Source: Dyadobacter sp. NIV53
GTDB lineage: Bacteria; Bacteroidota; Bacteroidia; Cytophagales; Spirosomataceae
Direction: 5' to 3'
Length of the DNA stretch: 64,000 bases
Assembly: GCF_019711195.1 (NCBI RefSeq)
Contig: NZ_CP081299.1
Coordinates: 2,232,001-2,296,000, forward strand
Part shown: in pieces, positions 10,058 through 19,181 of the stretch
How positions within the stretch are numbered: the first letter of the stretch is position 1
Layout of the letters: each line of letters begins with the position of its first letter
Notes under the pieces: model-generated
What the model was told of the DNA's origin: nothing
The model's database searches: none
What the model saw: the letters and a program-made list of their open reading frames with translations, nothing else
Translations under genes and position numbers: made by a program

Positions 10058-10447
10058 ATGAAAATTCCGAATCGTTTTATTGTCGTGGACGATGACACAA
10101 CAAATAACCTTGTTTGTAAATATGTAATTCACAGATTCAATAACAATGCTGACGTTCAACTATTTACTGACCCTGAAAAAGCATTGGAAATTATTAAAGA
10201 CAGCTCAGCCAGTGCGGAAGTGGAGACCGTATTATTTCTTGATCTTAACATGCCTACTATGAGCGGGCCGGAGTTTCTGGAAGAATTTGAAAATTTTAAT
10301 CAGGATGTTCAAAAACAGATCAGCATTTATATACTTACTGCTTCACTTGATCTGGGTGACAGAGACAGGGCAGAAAGAAATGTATTTGTAAAAGGATATC
10401 TGCCAAAGCCGTTAAGCATGGAAACAATGAATCAGATATTTGGTTAA
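10058..10447 (+). CDS. Single-domain response regulator (Rcp1-type), paralogue of the gene at 9253
   Basis: This 129-residue receiver has D11-D13, phospho-acceptor D62 ('LFLDLNMP') and K117 ('LPKPLS'). It has no output domain. It is the tandem duplicate of the 9253 receiver, separated by the small 57-codon gene. It could be an alternative acceptor for the giant kinase or a phosphate sink; nothing in the sequence decides between them. A hand-visible start 'ATGAAAATTCCGAATCG' matches the 5' end of its paralogue. Confidence 0.92.
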   Translation: MKIPNRFIVVDDDTTNNLVCKYVIHRFNNNADVQLFTDPEKALEIIKDSSASAEVETVLFLDLNMPTMSGPEFLEEFENFNQDVQKQISIYILTASLDLGDRDRAERNVFVKGYLPKPLSMETMNQIFG

Positions 10448-10497
10448 AATACCTGATTCATTTTTATAATCGTTCGTGCAGAATATCCATTAAATAT

Positions 10498-11016
10498 TTA
10501 TTCTTTTTTCAGATAGGAATCAATAAAACCTTCCAGTTCCTTGCCGTGCAGGTTCAGTGCTATAATGAATCCCTTTTCATCTACAAGCACATTATATGGA
10601 AGTGCTTCAATATGATAGGTTTGTGCCACGGGTGAAGTCCAATATTTTAAATCGCTGACCTGAACCCAGGCCATATTAAACTTCCGGATCGACTTTTCCC
10701 AGGCCTCTTTTTTATTGTCGAGCGATACACCAAAAATTTCCAGGCCTATCCCGCCACTTTTTAAATGATTGTATTTGGTATATAATTTTTTAAGCTCAGG
10801 CTGCTCCTCAACGCAGGGAGCACACCAGGTAGCCCAAAAATCGATCAATACCAGGTTTCCACGCAATGACGAAAGTGCTGTTTTTTCTCCTTTGATATTA
10901 GGCAACTCTATTTCCGGCGCCATTTCTCCAGTTCTGATCCTGGTTTCCTGTGCTTGTATTTTACTTCCAAAAATCAGAATAGTTAAAAGAAGAAAAACGG
11001 TTTTAATTTTTTTCAT
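10498..11016 (-). CDS. TlpA/ResA-like secreted thioredoxin
   Basis: This 172-residue protein has an N-terminal signal peptide (MKKIKTVFLLL... SKIQAQ), so it is exported to the periplasm. The thioredoxin fold carries the redox motif WCAPC (Cys65, Cys68) after 'LIDFWAT', plus a cis-Pro region near 'IEALPYNVLVDEKG'. This is the AhpC-TSA/Redoxin-like group of thiol-disulfide reductases that reduce periplasmic thiols or serve cytochrome maturation; the exact substrate is unknown. It lies 11 bp downstream of the rhodanese gene on the same strand, so the two probably form an operon. Confidence 0.88.
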   Translation of the reverse strand: MKKIKTVFLLLTILIFGSKIQAQETRIRTGEMAPEIELPNIKGEKTALSSLRGNLVLIDFWATWCAPCVEEQPELKKLYTKYNHLKSGGIGLEIFGVSLDNKKEAWEKSIRKFNMAWVQVSDLKYWTSPVAQTYHIEALPYNVLVDEKGFIIALNLHGKELEGFIDSYLKKE

Positions 11017-11027
11017 TCAAACACATT

Positions 11028-11468
11028 TTAGTCATTCACCGGATAACCTTTATCAATCCAGTCTGTTTTAATATTTTTGGGAATATTCAAGAGCCTGGCA
11101 TTGGTAAAACCCATGTCTTTTAACTGGTTAAATGCCGGTCTGATATTCGGGCATTTGTCAAAAGGGCAACATCCGCAGTAAATCACGACTTCTTTGTTTT
11201 TATCTGATTTTGCAAGCGTTTTTTCCAGTGCCTTGATATTTGTCTTTTCCTTTCCCGGCCCCACATCTACTGAGCCTTTAATAACTGCCTGCGGGCCAAT
11301 GTTAATAATCAGCGGCTTCGGCTTACCCGGAGCATTGATCTGGTCGGCCAGCTCCTGCGTTGCTATCAGCTGGGATTCGGTCCAGGGCTCTTTTGCCGTC
11401 TGGGCCTGAACAGCAGCTGAAAATACCAGCATGAAAATGAAGCTGAAATACGGTGTCAATTTTTTCAT
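11028..11468 (-). CDS. Secreted rhodanese-like protein
   Basis: This 146-residue protein has a signal peptide (MKKLTPYFSF... AVQAQ). The body has the late part of a rhodanese fold: 'EVVIYCGCCPFDKCPN' holds the catalytic Cys in the active-site loop, followed by 'AFNQLKDMGFTNARLL' and 'WIDKGYPV', the usual C-terminal signature. Unusually the loop is cysteine-rich (Cys98, Cys100, Cys101, Cys106), which fits thiol exchange rather than, or besides, sulfur transfer. It is the first gene of a two-gene unit with the TlpA-like thioredoxin, so joint periplasmic thiol/sulfur chemistry is plausible (inference). Confidence 0.82.
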   Translation of the reverse strand: MKKLTPYFSFIFMLVFSAAVQAQTAKEPWTESQLIATQELADQINAPGKPKPLIINIGPQAVIKGSVDVGPGKEKTNIKALEKTLAKSDKNKEVVIYCGCCPFDKCPNIRPAFNQLKDMGFTNARLLNIPKNIKTDWIDKGYPVND

Positions 11469-11630
11469 ATTCTTTTGAACCTGTTTGAAGATTTTTTTAA
11501 TTTGTTTATGCCATTTACCGGCAACTGTCCCGCGGCTGAAAATGGGATGCCGGATAAATTTTCCATGGTAAAATTAGCCTTGTTTTGATCAAAATGAGCA
11601 ATAAACCAATTTTAATATAAAAACAGGCGC

Positions 11631-12302
11631 TTAAAAATCTGTACTTTTTGCTAATTCCTTGATATCACTTATTTCCAGTATTTGCTTGGGATAACCCATT
11701 ATTACCGCATTGACCATCGAACCGGCCAGTTCATGCATGGTAACTGCTAGTTTGGGAAACAAAAAGGCAATCGTTTTGACAATTAGTTTATAAGCAGTTT
11801 TTGCATTTTGCTGCTCCCTGGCCGGAATCATAGCGCCAGGACGAAAGTTAAATTGTTTTTTGAAAGGTAATTTCATCAGCGCATTTTCAGTTTTGCCCTT
11901 TACCCGTGCCCACATCGCCCTTCCCTTTTCAGAACTATCGGTATGGCTTCCGGAAATAAAATTGAAAACTATTGCAGGATTCACCGCAATCAGTGCTTCC
12001 GCAAAATGAATGGTCGTATCATAAGTAATGCGCGTATATTTCTCTTCATTCATTCCCGCTGAACTGATGCCGGAACAGAAAAAACATGCGTCGTAGCCTG
12101 TAAGCCGTTCTTTTACCGAATCGAGATGCATAAAATCAGGAACAATCAACTCCTTTAATTTGGAATGCTGAAGGTCAGAATGTTTACGGTTGACCATCAA
12201 AACTTCTTCAATATGTATGTTGTTCAAAGATTCCAGCAGTATTCCTTCTCCAACAAATCCGGTAGCGCCGGTAAGGATTATTTTTAAATTTTTGTGCTTC
12301 AC
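11631..12302 (-). CDS. NAD(P)-binding atypical short-chain reductase/epimerase-like
   Basis: This 223-residue Rossmann protein begins with the dinucleotide-binding motif 'ILTGATGFVGEG'. Further on are 'DACFFCSGIS' and 'NFISGSHTDSSEKGRAMWARVKGKTE', where the usual Tyr-x-x-x-Lys is not obvious. It belongs to the YbjT/oxidoreductase-like branch of the extended SDR family. The substrate is unknown. It is soluble with no signal peptide. It appears to be a single-gene unit; the 162 bp downstream hold only AT-rich spacer. Confidence 0.8.
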   Translation of the reverse strand: MKHKNLKIILTGATGFVGEGILLESLNNIHIEEVLMVNRKHSDLQHSKLKELIVPDFMHLDSVKERLTGYDACFFCSGISSAGMNEEKYTRITYDTTIHFAEALIAVNPAIVFNFISGSHTDSSEKGRAMWARVKGKTENALMKLPFKKQFNFRPGAMIPAREQQNAKTAYKLIVKTIAFLFPKLAVTMHELAGSMVNAVIMGYPKQILEISDIKELAKSTDF

Positions 12303-12414
12303 TATATTTCGCTTTTTTCACAAAAGTCGCTATAAAAATCCTGATCTGTTTTGTTGTAAGGCTCTAATTACTTTGCTGAAGGGATCATTTTCTTTAAACT
12401 CATAAAAGTCGAAA

Positions 12415-15400
12415 CTATTTTACAACAAATTTATAGGTAGTGACAATACTGTTTTTGTTTTCGGTTTTAAGAAAATATATTCCTGCTGACAAGTGGTTTA
12501 AAATTAACTGATTGTCCATTTTGTTTCCGGTTTTGTGAAATACAAGTTTGCCGGCAACATCAGAAATTTCAATACCGACAACTGAATCCCAGTCTGGCGA
12601 ATTAACAGTAAGTTTTTCAGAAGCAGGATTTGGATAAAGTATTCCATTGTACGTTTTTTAAATTCAATACTTCGTATCTGGCTGTAGGTAAATGTTGCAT
12701 CCCGATTGTTCACTACGCGGTCGACCATCTTCAGACGGTAATAATTATTGGAATTTACAGGATTAGCGTGCATAAAAGAATAATCCTGCCTGACATTTGT
12801 ATTGCCAAAAGATTTGACGCTGCCAATGATTGCCCATGATTTAGCATTGATACTATGCTGAATATCAAAACGTTCGCTATTTATTTCTTCAACCGTAGAC
12901 CAATTCAGAGAAACACCCATACCTTCTTTATTGGCCCTGAAAGAAATGAGGGTTACCGGAAGGGCACCCGATAAATTTAACAGGGCATGTCCAGTATTTG
13001 AACTTACAGCACCGGAATTATCCACTACAACAAAAGGGATATCAATAAGGACCTGGCTGTCGGAAGCCGGGTCAATTGCAATGGAAACAGTAGGATTTCC
13101 GTTTCCGTCAGTCGGTACTGTCAGGTCCAGTAAGGCATTGACCTCTTCGGAGATCGTTTTGTTAAATGAGGTTTCGGCAACTGTAATACTCATGGCTTCG
13201 TCAGGAAAATTGGTTATTCTCAATCCTGCTATGCTGCCGTCCATATCCAGGCTGGGTAACATACTGGTAAATGAATTGGGCGGTACAATAACATTGGCTT
13301 CGCCCGATTCATTTGGGAAAGCAGTACTTCCTGCGCCAGCATCCGGCAATTGCTGCAGGCCAAAATCCATTCCGGTGCTAATGCCGGTACTGCTCAGCGA
13401 TATCTGTAAAAGTCCGTCAGGTGTTCCGTCACCAGTCTCGCTCCCTTCGGCGGTACTCGCCCAGCCCACCGGCAAGGTTGAAACCGCACCTGTTATAGTG
13501 CCGGCTATACCCTGTACAGTGCTGATCAGCAGGTCAAAATCTGTGTTGAACTGCAAACCATTAGCCGTTCCAAATATATAACTGCCGTTAATTACAGCAG
13601 AGCTTCCGGAAACAAAACCGGTAGCATGTTCAATCAGATTGACATACAACTGTCTGCTTTCAATCTCACTTACAGGCGTTCCGTCCAGGAGTCCGTTGGT
13701 AATTCCGTTAGGATCATGGATTACATTTCCGGTAATGGTGATATCGGTAAAAAACATGGTCAAAGTGGCTTCATTGGTGCTCAATGATCCGGCAGCATCA
13801 ATTTGTTTGTAATTAAATGAAAATGTCAATGCCCCGTCATCTACATCCACACTCAGCAATGCAGGGTTGTAAATAGCAATGACCGGATTTTCAGGATTTA
13901 CGGCAACATTGTTATAATACAAAACACCGTTTACAGGAAGGCTTGTTAACCTGATCCCATTTCCCTGTCCGCCTTGTAATACTGCCTGTTCAGGATCGGT
14001 ACCGCTTAAAGTTGGCACAATTACTTTTTGTAAACCACCCGGATTAGCCTGTGGAGCGGCCGTTACCGGTATAGCAACCGGAGGTATATTGAGGCCGAAA
14101 TTTGCATTGGTTATCGGAGCCGAACCCACGGTAAGACTTAGCTTTCCGTCATTTAACAAATCACTTCCCGGGTTAGCGTCCAGATTTTCCCCGACACTGG
14201 TATAGCCTCCAGACGGAAAAGTAGCAGCTGTAAAAACGGTCCCGGGTATCTGTTGTTCATTGGCAATGTAAAGAATGTAATTTCCCGGTATTGCCGTTCC
14301 AAAGGTATATGCACCTCCCGCTGCAATTCCCTGACTGGCAATAACCTGGTCATTTGCAGGATTTACCAAAACGGCGTAAACAGAATTAGCCGGAAACTGC
14401 CCGACCGCTGAATTTGCACTGATGGTATTAAAATCTGTCGTGCCTGCCAAACCGTTCTGATCCCGGTAAATATGGCCGCCGATGGTCACACAGTTAATAG
14501 TAGCAGTAAAAACAGCATTTGGACTTTTGAAAGTAGAATTGATCACATTGACCGTAAACCGTCGGTCCCCCGCTGTTGGCACATCTGAAAAGTCATTGTA
14601 GCGGAGGGCATCGAGCAATGTTTCAGCCTGCACATTTGTGAAAGTAATTCCGCCGCTGGTTTTTGTAAAAGCAATTTTGTTGGTAACAATGCCGGAAATG
14701 GCGGTAAAGCTTTTGGTGTACCGGAAGGTAACTCCACCGATTTCCAGAGAATCTACGGAGCCTGATGTGAAATTAAGTGCATGCGCCGCTATGCCGGATG
14801 TCGTTCCGTTTATCAGTAATTGCTCATTTGCACCGTCTTTTATATCAGTACGTAAGTAACTTATATCCAGCTCGGTCAGGTTGTTGGAAGCCGAAATATT
14901 TGTTTGTGAAGGTTTGGTAAATGATAATGTGGTACTGCACGCTGCTCCCTCATTTGCAACACCTACAACGCCTGTGTTAAGATCCACAGAAGGACTTGTA
15001 GTGGTAACCGACGTAAAAACAGAACCTGCGGAAAAGTCAAGGAAAAAAATGCATTACCAAGCCCTTCGGATCCTACCACAATAGAAAATCCGCTCAAATT
15101 GAGATAAGTAACCCTTACACGGGTAGCAGCGGCAGTTACATTTGCCGTATTGTTAATACTCGTCGAACGGAATTTGGTCAGATTGGAAGTTGCGTTATAA
15201 GTTGCGGCAACTGTTGGAAATGTACCTAATTCACTCGTATTAAAGCCGTTAAACTCGTTGTACTGCAATGCGCCCGGGTTACCGTTCCCATCCAGGTCAT
15301 AGGTGTTCAGTATTACGTTCTGAAGAACAACGTTTACCCCGCTTTTGGTAATGCTGTTGTAAGTTCCTGAAAATATGTATTGCAGTTCATAATTGATGTA

Positions 15401-16048
15401 GCCGCCTCCATTTCCAAAAACGACCTGCGGCGAGAAGTAATCAGGCTTATTAGAATTGTACGCCTCCCCGGAAACTTCATTCTGGTCATAAGCGAGCCAT
15501 TGCTGAACATTTACAACGGTTTTAGTCGTAACATAACAGTCAATCACATAACCGCTGATCGTTGCTACATTCTGATATAAGGTAACGTCCCCGGCAACCT
15601 GGCCTGTTGCACTGCCGTTGGGATGTGTAATAACCACGTCGGTGCCACCCAGATGGATCTGCTTGTTGGCATTGTCTAAATAATTATTGGTGACTGTCAT
15701 TGTAAAGTTTGTTGCTACCGAGCCAAATGAATTAGTAGCGGTGACTGTATAAACTGTGGTTGCCAACGCCTGTGTTGCAATCCCGGAAATGATCCCGGTG
15801 CTGCCGTTAAAAGTAAGGCCGGCAGGCAGAGCAGCAAAAACAGACAGGGCATAGTTGGTTACAACACCGGAAACGGTCGGTGACACATATACGTTACTGA
15901 CATTGGCGAAATAGGACAAAGGTGTCGGATAAGAAAAACCGGACGGAGCCTGCGACCAGGCCATATAATTGACAGACAGCAATAAACTGGATAGTAACAG
16001 AAAAATTGATCTTTTACCTGTCACCATCTGTAAAATGAGATAGTGCAT
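12415..16048 (-). pseudogene. Type IX-secreted multidomain cargo protein, interrupted by two frameshifts
   Basis: One gene of about 1210 codons is split into three frames. The first part (16048 to about 15043) has a signal peptide, a putative Ig module ('LPAGLTFNGSTGIISG') and a beta-sandwich region. The second (to about 12654) has SdrD/cadherin-like modules. The third (to the TAG at 12415) supplies the type IX tail 'NGILYPNPASEKLTV ... GIYFLKT ... YKFVVK'. The frame is restored by adding one base to the 7-nt homopolymer at 15043-15049 and one to the 6-nt homopolymer at 12654-12659. With those edits the protein is complete and ordinary, so base-calling error is more likely than decay. The start may be the internal ATG at 16024 (MVTGKRS). 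It was probably surface-exposed or secreted. Confidence 0.85.
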
Positions 16049-16410
16049 GTGGATGTAGATGTTTATTACAAAAAATAAAAACTCAATTTTTGGTTTAGTT
16101 TATTTAAAACTACCATACTTAAACTCAAGAGAGTTTAAAGTTACCGGATGTCTTCGGCGTGGCCGAAGCACTTAATTTGTTAAAAACCATTGCAGCAGGA
16201 CAAATACCTGATCCGTTGAGTGATTGTCCGGATATTGATTTTTGGAGGGATCTAATTTATTCTATAAATATATATTTTTTATAGATTTAATTGGCAATTA
16301 TAGTTAACAAAAATTCTATTTTTATTAACTATAACTGTATCGCAGACAACGGCTCTCACCAATTTCCAATCAAAAAATATAGCCTGGCATTTAAATTCAC
16401 TTTCTTAACA
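16049..16410. other. 362-bp spacer with a possible gene remnant
   Basis: Most of the spacer is AT-rich. A distinctly less AT-rich stretch at 16129-16284 (+ strand) reads as open frame '...LPDVFGVAEALNLLKTIAAG' followed by 'PDPLSDCPDIDFWRDLIYSI' and a TAG. It has no ATG and an upstream stop, so it looks like the tail of a decayed gene. I do not recognise the family. Confidence 0.35.
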
Positions 16411-17424
16411 CTAGCCATAAAACTCCAGGGCTTCCCGCAACTGCCCAACAATCCGTTTCCTTAAATTTCTCGGGCCGAAAATCCTCATCCTTGCACCAAA
16501 GCCCAAAATCTCCCTTTCCAATTCAAAGTTCAGGATTACTTTCATGCTGAAAACAATTCCTGCGTCGTCGCTGCTTAGTATTTTTTGTGTTGGGTGCAGG
16601 GGTTTGGTAATTACATAAGGTGCATCGGCATGATTCATCCAAAAAATCACTTCAACATCGCGCTGCCCCGGCGATTTCGTTACACCAATTACATCTGAAT
16701 AATAAGTAGATAGATTTATCATTTCATTTTCACGGTAAACCTCTGTATTGTCATTCGTTAAGGACTGAAACCTGTCAAGAGCCAAAGTCAGAAGCGGTGC
16801 ATTTTTCTGGTGTGATTGCCCAAGCACAAACCACCGGTTTCTGTACTCTTTTAAAAGATAAGGACTGAAACAGAAAGTATTGGGTTGCCTGGCTTTAAAT
16901 GATTGATAGGTTATACAGAGCACAGTTTTAGAAACAATCGTTTTGCGGATACCTTCAATAAATTCAAGGCCTTTCAGGTTATCATTTTTCTCAAAATCGA
17001 CAACCGGTAAACTTTGTGTTTTTTGTGCGTAAATCTTGTCTTCCAGTTTGCTGACCATTTCTGTAAGATCAGTAAAATGACTGAAACCTTTAAATTGTTT
17101 CAAAAGACCGGAAACTTCGCCAAGGACTTTTAAATCCTGGTGACTTAGCGGAATGTTGGTAATACTGTAATTTTTATCGGCATAAGTGTAAAACTTTTTG
17201 TCAACAACTATGATGGGCGCCTCATAACCCAGTTTATCGCTACGCATCATTTCAATATCCGCCTGTACCGAGCGGCGGCTTACACCTTTGTCAATTCCTT
17301 CAAATTCATAAAGAGCATCCGAACAGGCTTCGATAAGATCGTCCAGGGTCCATTTGCGAAACCTGTTTTGAAGACAGTTATCAATAGTCCGGTAACGGAT
17401 CAGCGCATTGCGGTTTACAGGCAT
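16411..17424 (-). CDS. WYL-domain transcriptional regulator of the RNA-repair locus
   Basis: This 337-residue regulator starts at ATG 17424 (MPVNRNALIRYR), because the upstream extension to 17490 runs into the operator. An N-terminal winged helix-turn-helix (about 1-75, 'WTLDDLIEACSDAL ... VSRRSVQADIEMM') is followed by a WYL domain (about 150-235, 'LCITYQSFKARQPNTFCFSP ... RNRWFVLGQS') and a C-terminal WCX-like extension ('DVEVIFWMNHADAPYV ... RMRIFGP'). WYL proteins sense nucleic-acid or nucleotide ligands and control stress operons. It is divergent from rtcB, with a dyad (17462-17484) in the gap and a second copy before the Ro60 gene. It therefore probably controls this locus, taking the place RtcR has in proteobacteria (inference). 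Confidence 0.87.
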   Translation of the reverse strand: MPVNRNALIRYRTIDNCLQNRFRKWTLDDLIEACSDALYEFEGIDKGVSRRSVQADIEMMRSDKLGYEAPIIVVDKKFYTYADKNYSITNIPLSHQDLKVLGEVSGLLKQFKGFSHFTDLTEMVSKLEDKIYAQKTQSLPVVDFEKNDNLKGLEFIEGIRKTIVSKTVLCITYQSFKARQPNTFCFSPYLLKEYRNRWFVLGQSHQKNAPLLTLALDRFQSLTNDNTEVYRENEMINLSTYYSDVIGVTKSPGQRDVEVIFWMNHADAPYVITKPLHPTQKILSSDDAGIVFSMKVILNFELEREILGFGARMRIFGPRNLRKRIVGQLREALEFYG

Positions 17425-17461
17425 AGGAATTATTTTTTTGAAAAATATCAAAATAAATTGA

Positions 17462-17484
17462 ACTACGCAAAAAGACTGCGCAGT
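17462..17484. promoter_or_regulatory. Dyad operator 1, between the WYL regulator and rtcB
   Basis: ACTACGCA-N7-TGCGCAGT is an inverted repeat with one mismatched pair. The same 23-mer occurs with 21 identical bases at 19116-19138. In both copies a TTTG (here 17496-17499, in a one-mismatch TAnnTTTG -7 element) begins exactly 12 nt after the dyad end. This identical geometry argues for a regulator site overlapping the promoter. Confidence 0.75.
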
Positions 17485-17522
17485 TGGCATATTGCTTTGT
17501 TATGTCAAACGAAATAAATGTC

Positions 17523-18977
17523 ATGGAAAAAGAAAAAATCAGTAATGGGGAATTAGGAACGCTCGGCATCAATGATCTTGATCTACTCATCGCTTTTAGC
17601 CGGGTTGCCAACGGACTTTTGCAACACGAAGTAATGGACAAGGCAACGATTATGTCAAATCTTGAAGCAGTAATTCAAAATCCAACACCATATGCTTTAA
17701 ATAAGAATGGCAAATTCAAAAATATAGCGGACAAAATTATCGAACTCCGCAAAGAAGGGAAGTTTATTAAGCAGGCAAGAAGTGTTCAGCAACTGAAAGA
17801 AGAAATCATGAATTTTCCCGTTTTCGGATCTGAACTTATAGAAGTTGGCGCGCTGGCGCAAATGAAAACGGCAATTCAGTTACCTATTTCTGTTGCAGGC
17901 GCTTTAATGCCGGATGCACATCAGGGCTATGGTTTGCCTATTGGCGGAGTTCTGGCAACCAATGCTGATACGATTATTCCCTATGCCGTCGGTGTGGATA
18001 TTGCCTGCCGGATGTGTCTGAGCATTTTTGATTTACCCGCTGCAATGGTGGATACAGAAAATAATAAACTGAAAACATTGCTTTTGGCTCATACGCACTT
18101 CGGAATGGGCAGCAAAACCAAGACCCATTTTGATACAACATTATTCGATCGTCCTGAATGGGATGCATTTAAAACAATTAAAGTGCTGAAGGATAAAGCT
18201 TACGCCCAGCTTGGTACATCGGGAACCGGAAATCATTTTGTAGAATGGGGTGAGCTTACAATCTCTGAAAATGCACTGGAAGGTATACCGGCAGGAAATT
18301 ATCTTGCTCTACTATCCCACTCAGGTTCAAGGGGTTTTGGTGGTACGATTGCCAATACTTATTCGGGTATTGCGATGCAAAAAACGCAATTACCAAAAGA
18401 AGCAAAACAACTGGCCTGGCTGGATATGAATACCGAAGAAGGCCAGGAATACTGGCTGGCCATGAACCTGGCAGGTGATTATGCCTCGGCAAATCATCAT
18501 GAAATACATAACAAAATTGCCCGTGCTTTAAATATCAATCCGGTAATGCGTATCGAAAATCACCACAATTTTGCCTGGAAGGAAAAGCTGGCTGACGGAA
18601 CAGATGTAATGGTGCACAGGAAAGGTGCAACGCCTGCTGGTAAGGGAGTTCTGGGCATTATTCCGGGATCAATGAGCACGCCTGGTTTTGTAGTGCGGGG
18701 AAAAGGTGAAAAGACTTCCATCAATTCTGCTTCACATGGTGCGGGAAGATTAATGAGCCGGAGCGCAGCTTTAAAGGTCATCAATAAAGCAGAAGCAGCA
18801 CAAAATCTTCTGGATAAAAATATTACACTCATCGGCTCGGGACTGGACGAAGCACCTATGGTTTATAAGGATATTCACACTGTGATAGCAGCTCAGACTG
18901 ATCTGGTTGAAGTGCTTGCAAGCTTTCAGCCCAGGATTGTAAGAATGGCTGATCCAAAAGAAAAAGCTGAGGATTAA
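17523..18977 (+). CDS. rtcB: RNA-splicing ligase RtcB
   Basis: RtcB joins RNA 2',3'-cyclic phosphate (or 3'-phosphate) and 5'-OH ends using GTP and Mn2+. Family signatures appear in order: 'MPDAHQGYGLPIGGV', metal-binding Asp/Cys in 'GVDIACRM', 'GTSGTGNHFVEWG', 'SHSGSRGFGG', 'ENHHNFAW', 'VHRKGATPA' and the guanylylated-His motif 'SASHGAGRLMSR'. With ATG 17523 (MEKEK) the protein has 484 residues. ATGs at 17484 and 17502 lie in or just after the operator/promoter and are less likely. Neighbours are a divergent WYL regulator, then Ro60 and three Y RNAs. The N-terminus (about 1-90) is longer than in E. coli RtcB. No archease or RtcA is seen nearby. Confidence 0.95.
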   Translation: MEKEKISNGELGTLGINDLDLLIAFSRVANGLLQHEVMDKATIMSNLEAVIQNPTPYALNKNGKFKNIADKIIELRKEGKFIKQARSVQQLKEEIMNFPVFGSELIEVGALAQMKTAIQLPISVAGALMPDAHQGYGLPIGGVLATNADTIIPYAVGVDIACRMCLSIFDLPAAMVDTENNKLKTLLLAHTHFGMGSKTKTHFDTTLFDRPEWDAFKTIKVLKDKAYAQLGTSGTGNHFVEWGELTISENALEGIPAGNYLALLSHSGSRGFGGTIANTYSGIAMQKTQLPKEAKQLAWLDMNTEEGQEYWLAMNLAGDYASANHHEIHNKIARALNINPVMRIENHHNFAWKEKLADGTDVMVHRKGATPAGKGVLGIIPGSMSTPGFVVRGKGEKTSINSASHGAGRLMSRSAALKVINKAEAAQNLLDKNITLIGSGLDEAPMVYKDIHTVIAAQTDLVEVLASFQPRIVRMADPKEKAED

Positions 18978-18991
18978 GGAGTTGTAAGTTT

Positions 18992-19050
18992 TGAGTTTAA
19001 AGTTCAGAGTTTAGAGTTTAGAGTTTAGAGTTTGGAGTTTGGAGTTTAGA
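18992..19050. repeat. Tandem GAGTTTA/GAGTTTG heptamer tract
   Basis: About eight imperfect copies of a 7-nt unit (GAGTTTA, GAGTTTG) follow the rtcB stop and precede the Ro60 operator. The tract contains no dyad and no T-run terminator. Such heptamers commonly vary in copy number. Whether it affects expression of the downstream gene is unknown. Confidence 0.8.
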
Positions 19051-19115
19051 ATTCTGTTTCCTTGTTCCGGGTTTCTGAATTGACTGAGTATTTAAATAAA
19101 GATAAAATTTTTCTT

Positions 19116-19138
19116 ACTACGCAGAAAGACTGCGCAGT
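19116..19138. promoter_or_regulatory. Dyad operator 2, upstream of the Ro60 gene
   Basis: ACTACGCA-N7-TGCGCAGT matches the dyad at 17462 in both arms and most of the spacer. A TTTG at 19150-19153 sits at the same 11-nt gap as in copy 1. This places ro60 and the RNAs behind it under the same probable WYL control as rtcB. Confidence 0.75.
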
Positions 19139-19181
19139 GATAGTAGAAATTTGAACAACAAATAAAGAAAAGGAGGTTATT

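Noticed and set aside
12931..13581. 216-codon plus-strand frame inside the type IX cargo gene
   Set aside because: It is a shadow of the leftward coding sequence, which continues through it with recognisable repeats and a sorting tail.
17484..17522. Earlier start codons for rtcB (17484 and 17502)
   Set aside because: 17484 is the last base of the operator dyad and 17502 lies just behind the -7-like element, so neither would be in the mRNA with a normal leader. ATG 17523 fits better.
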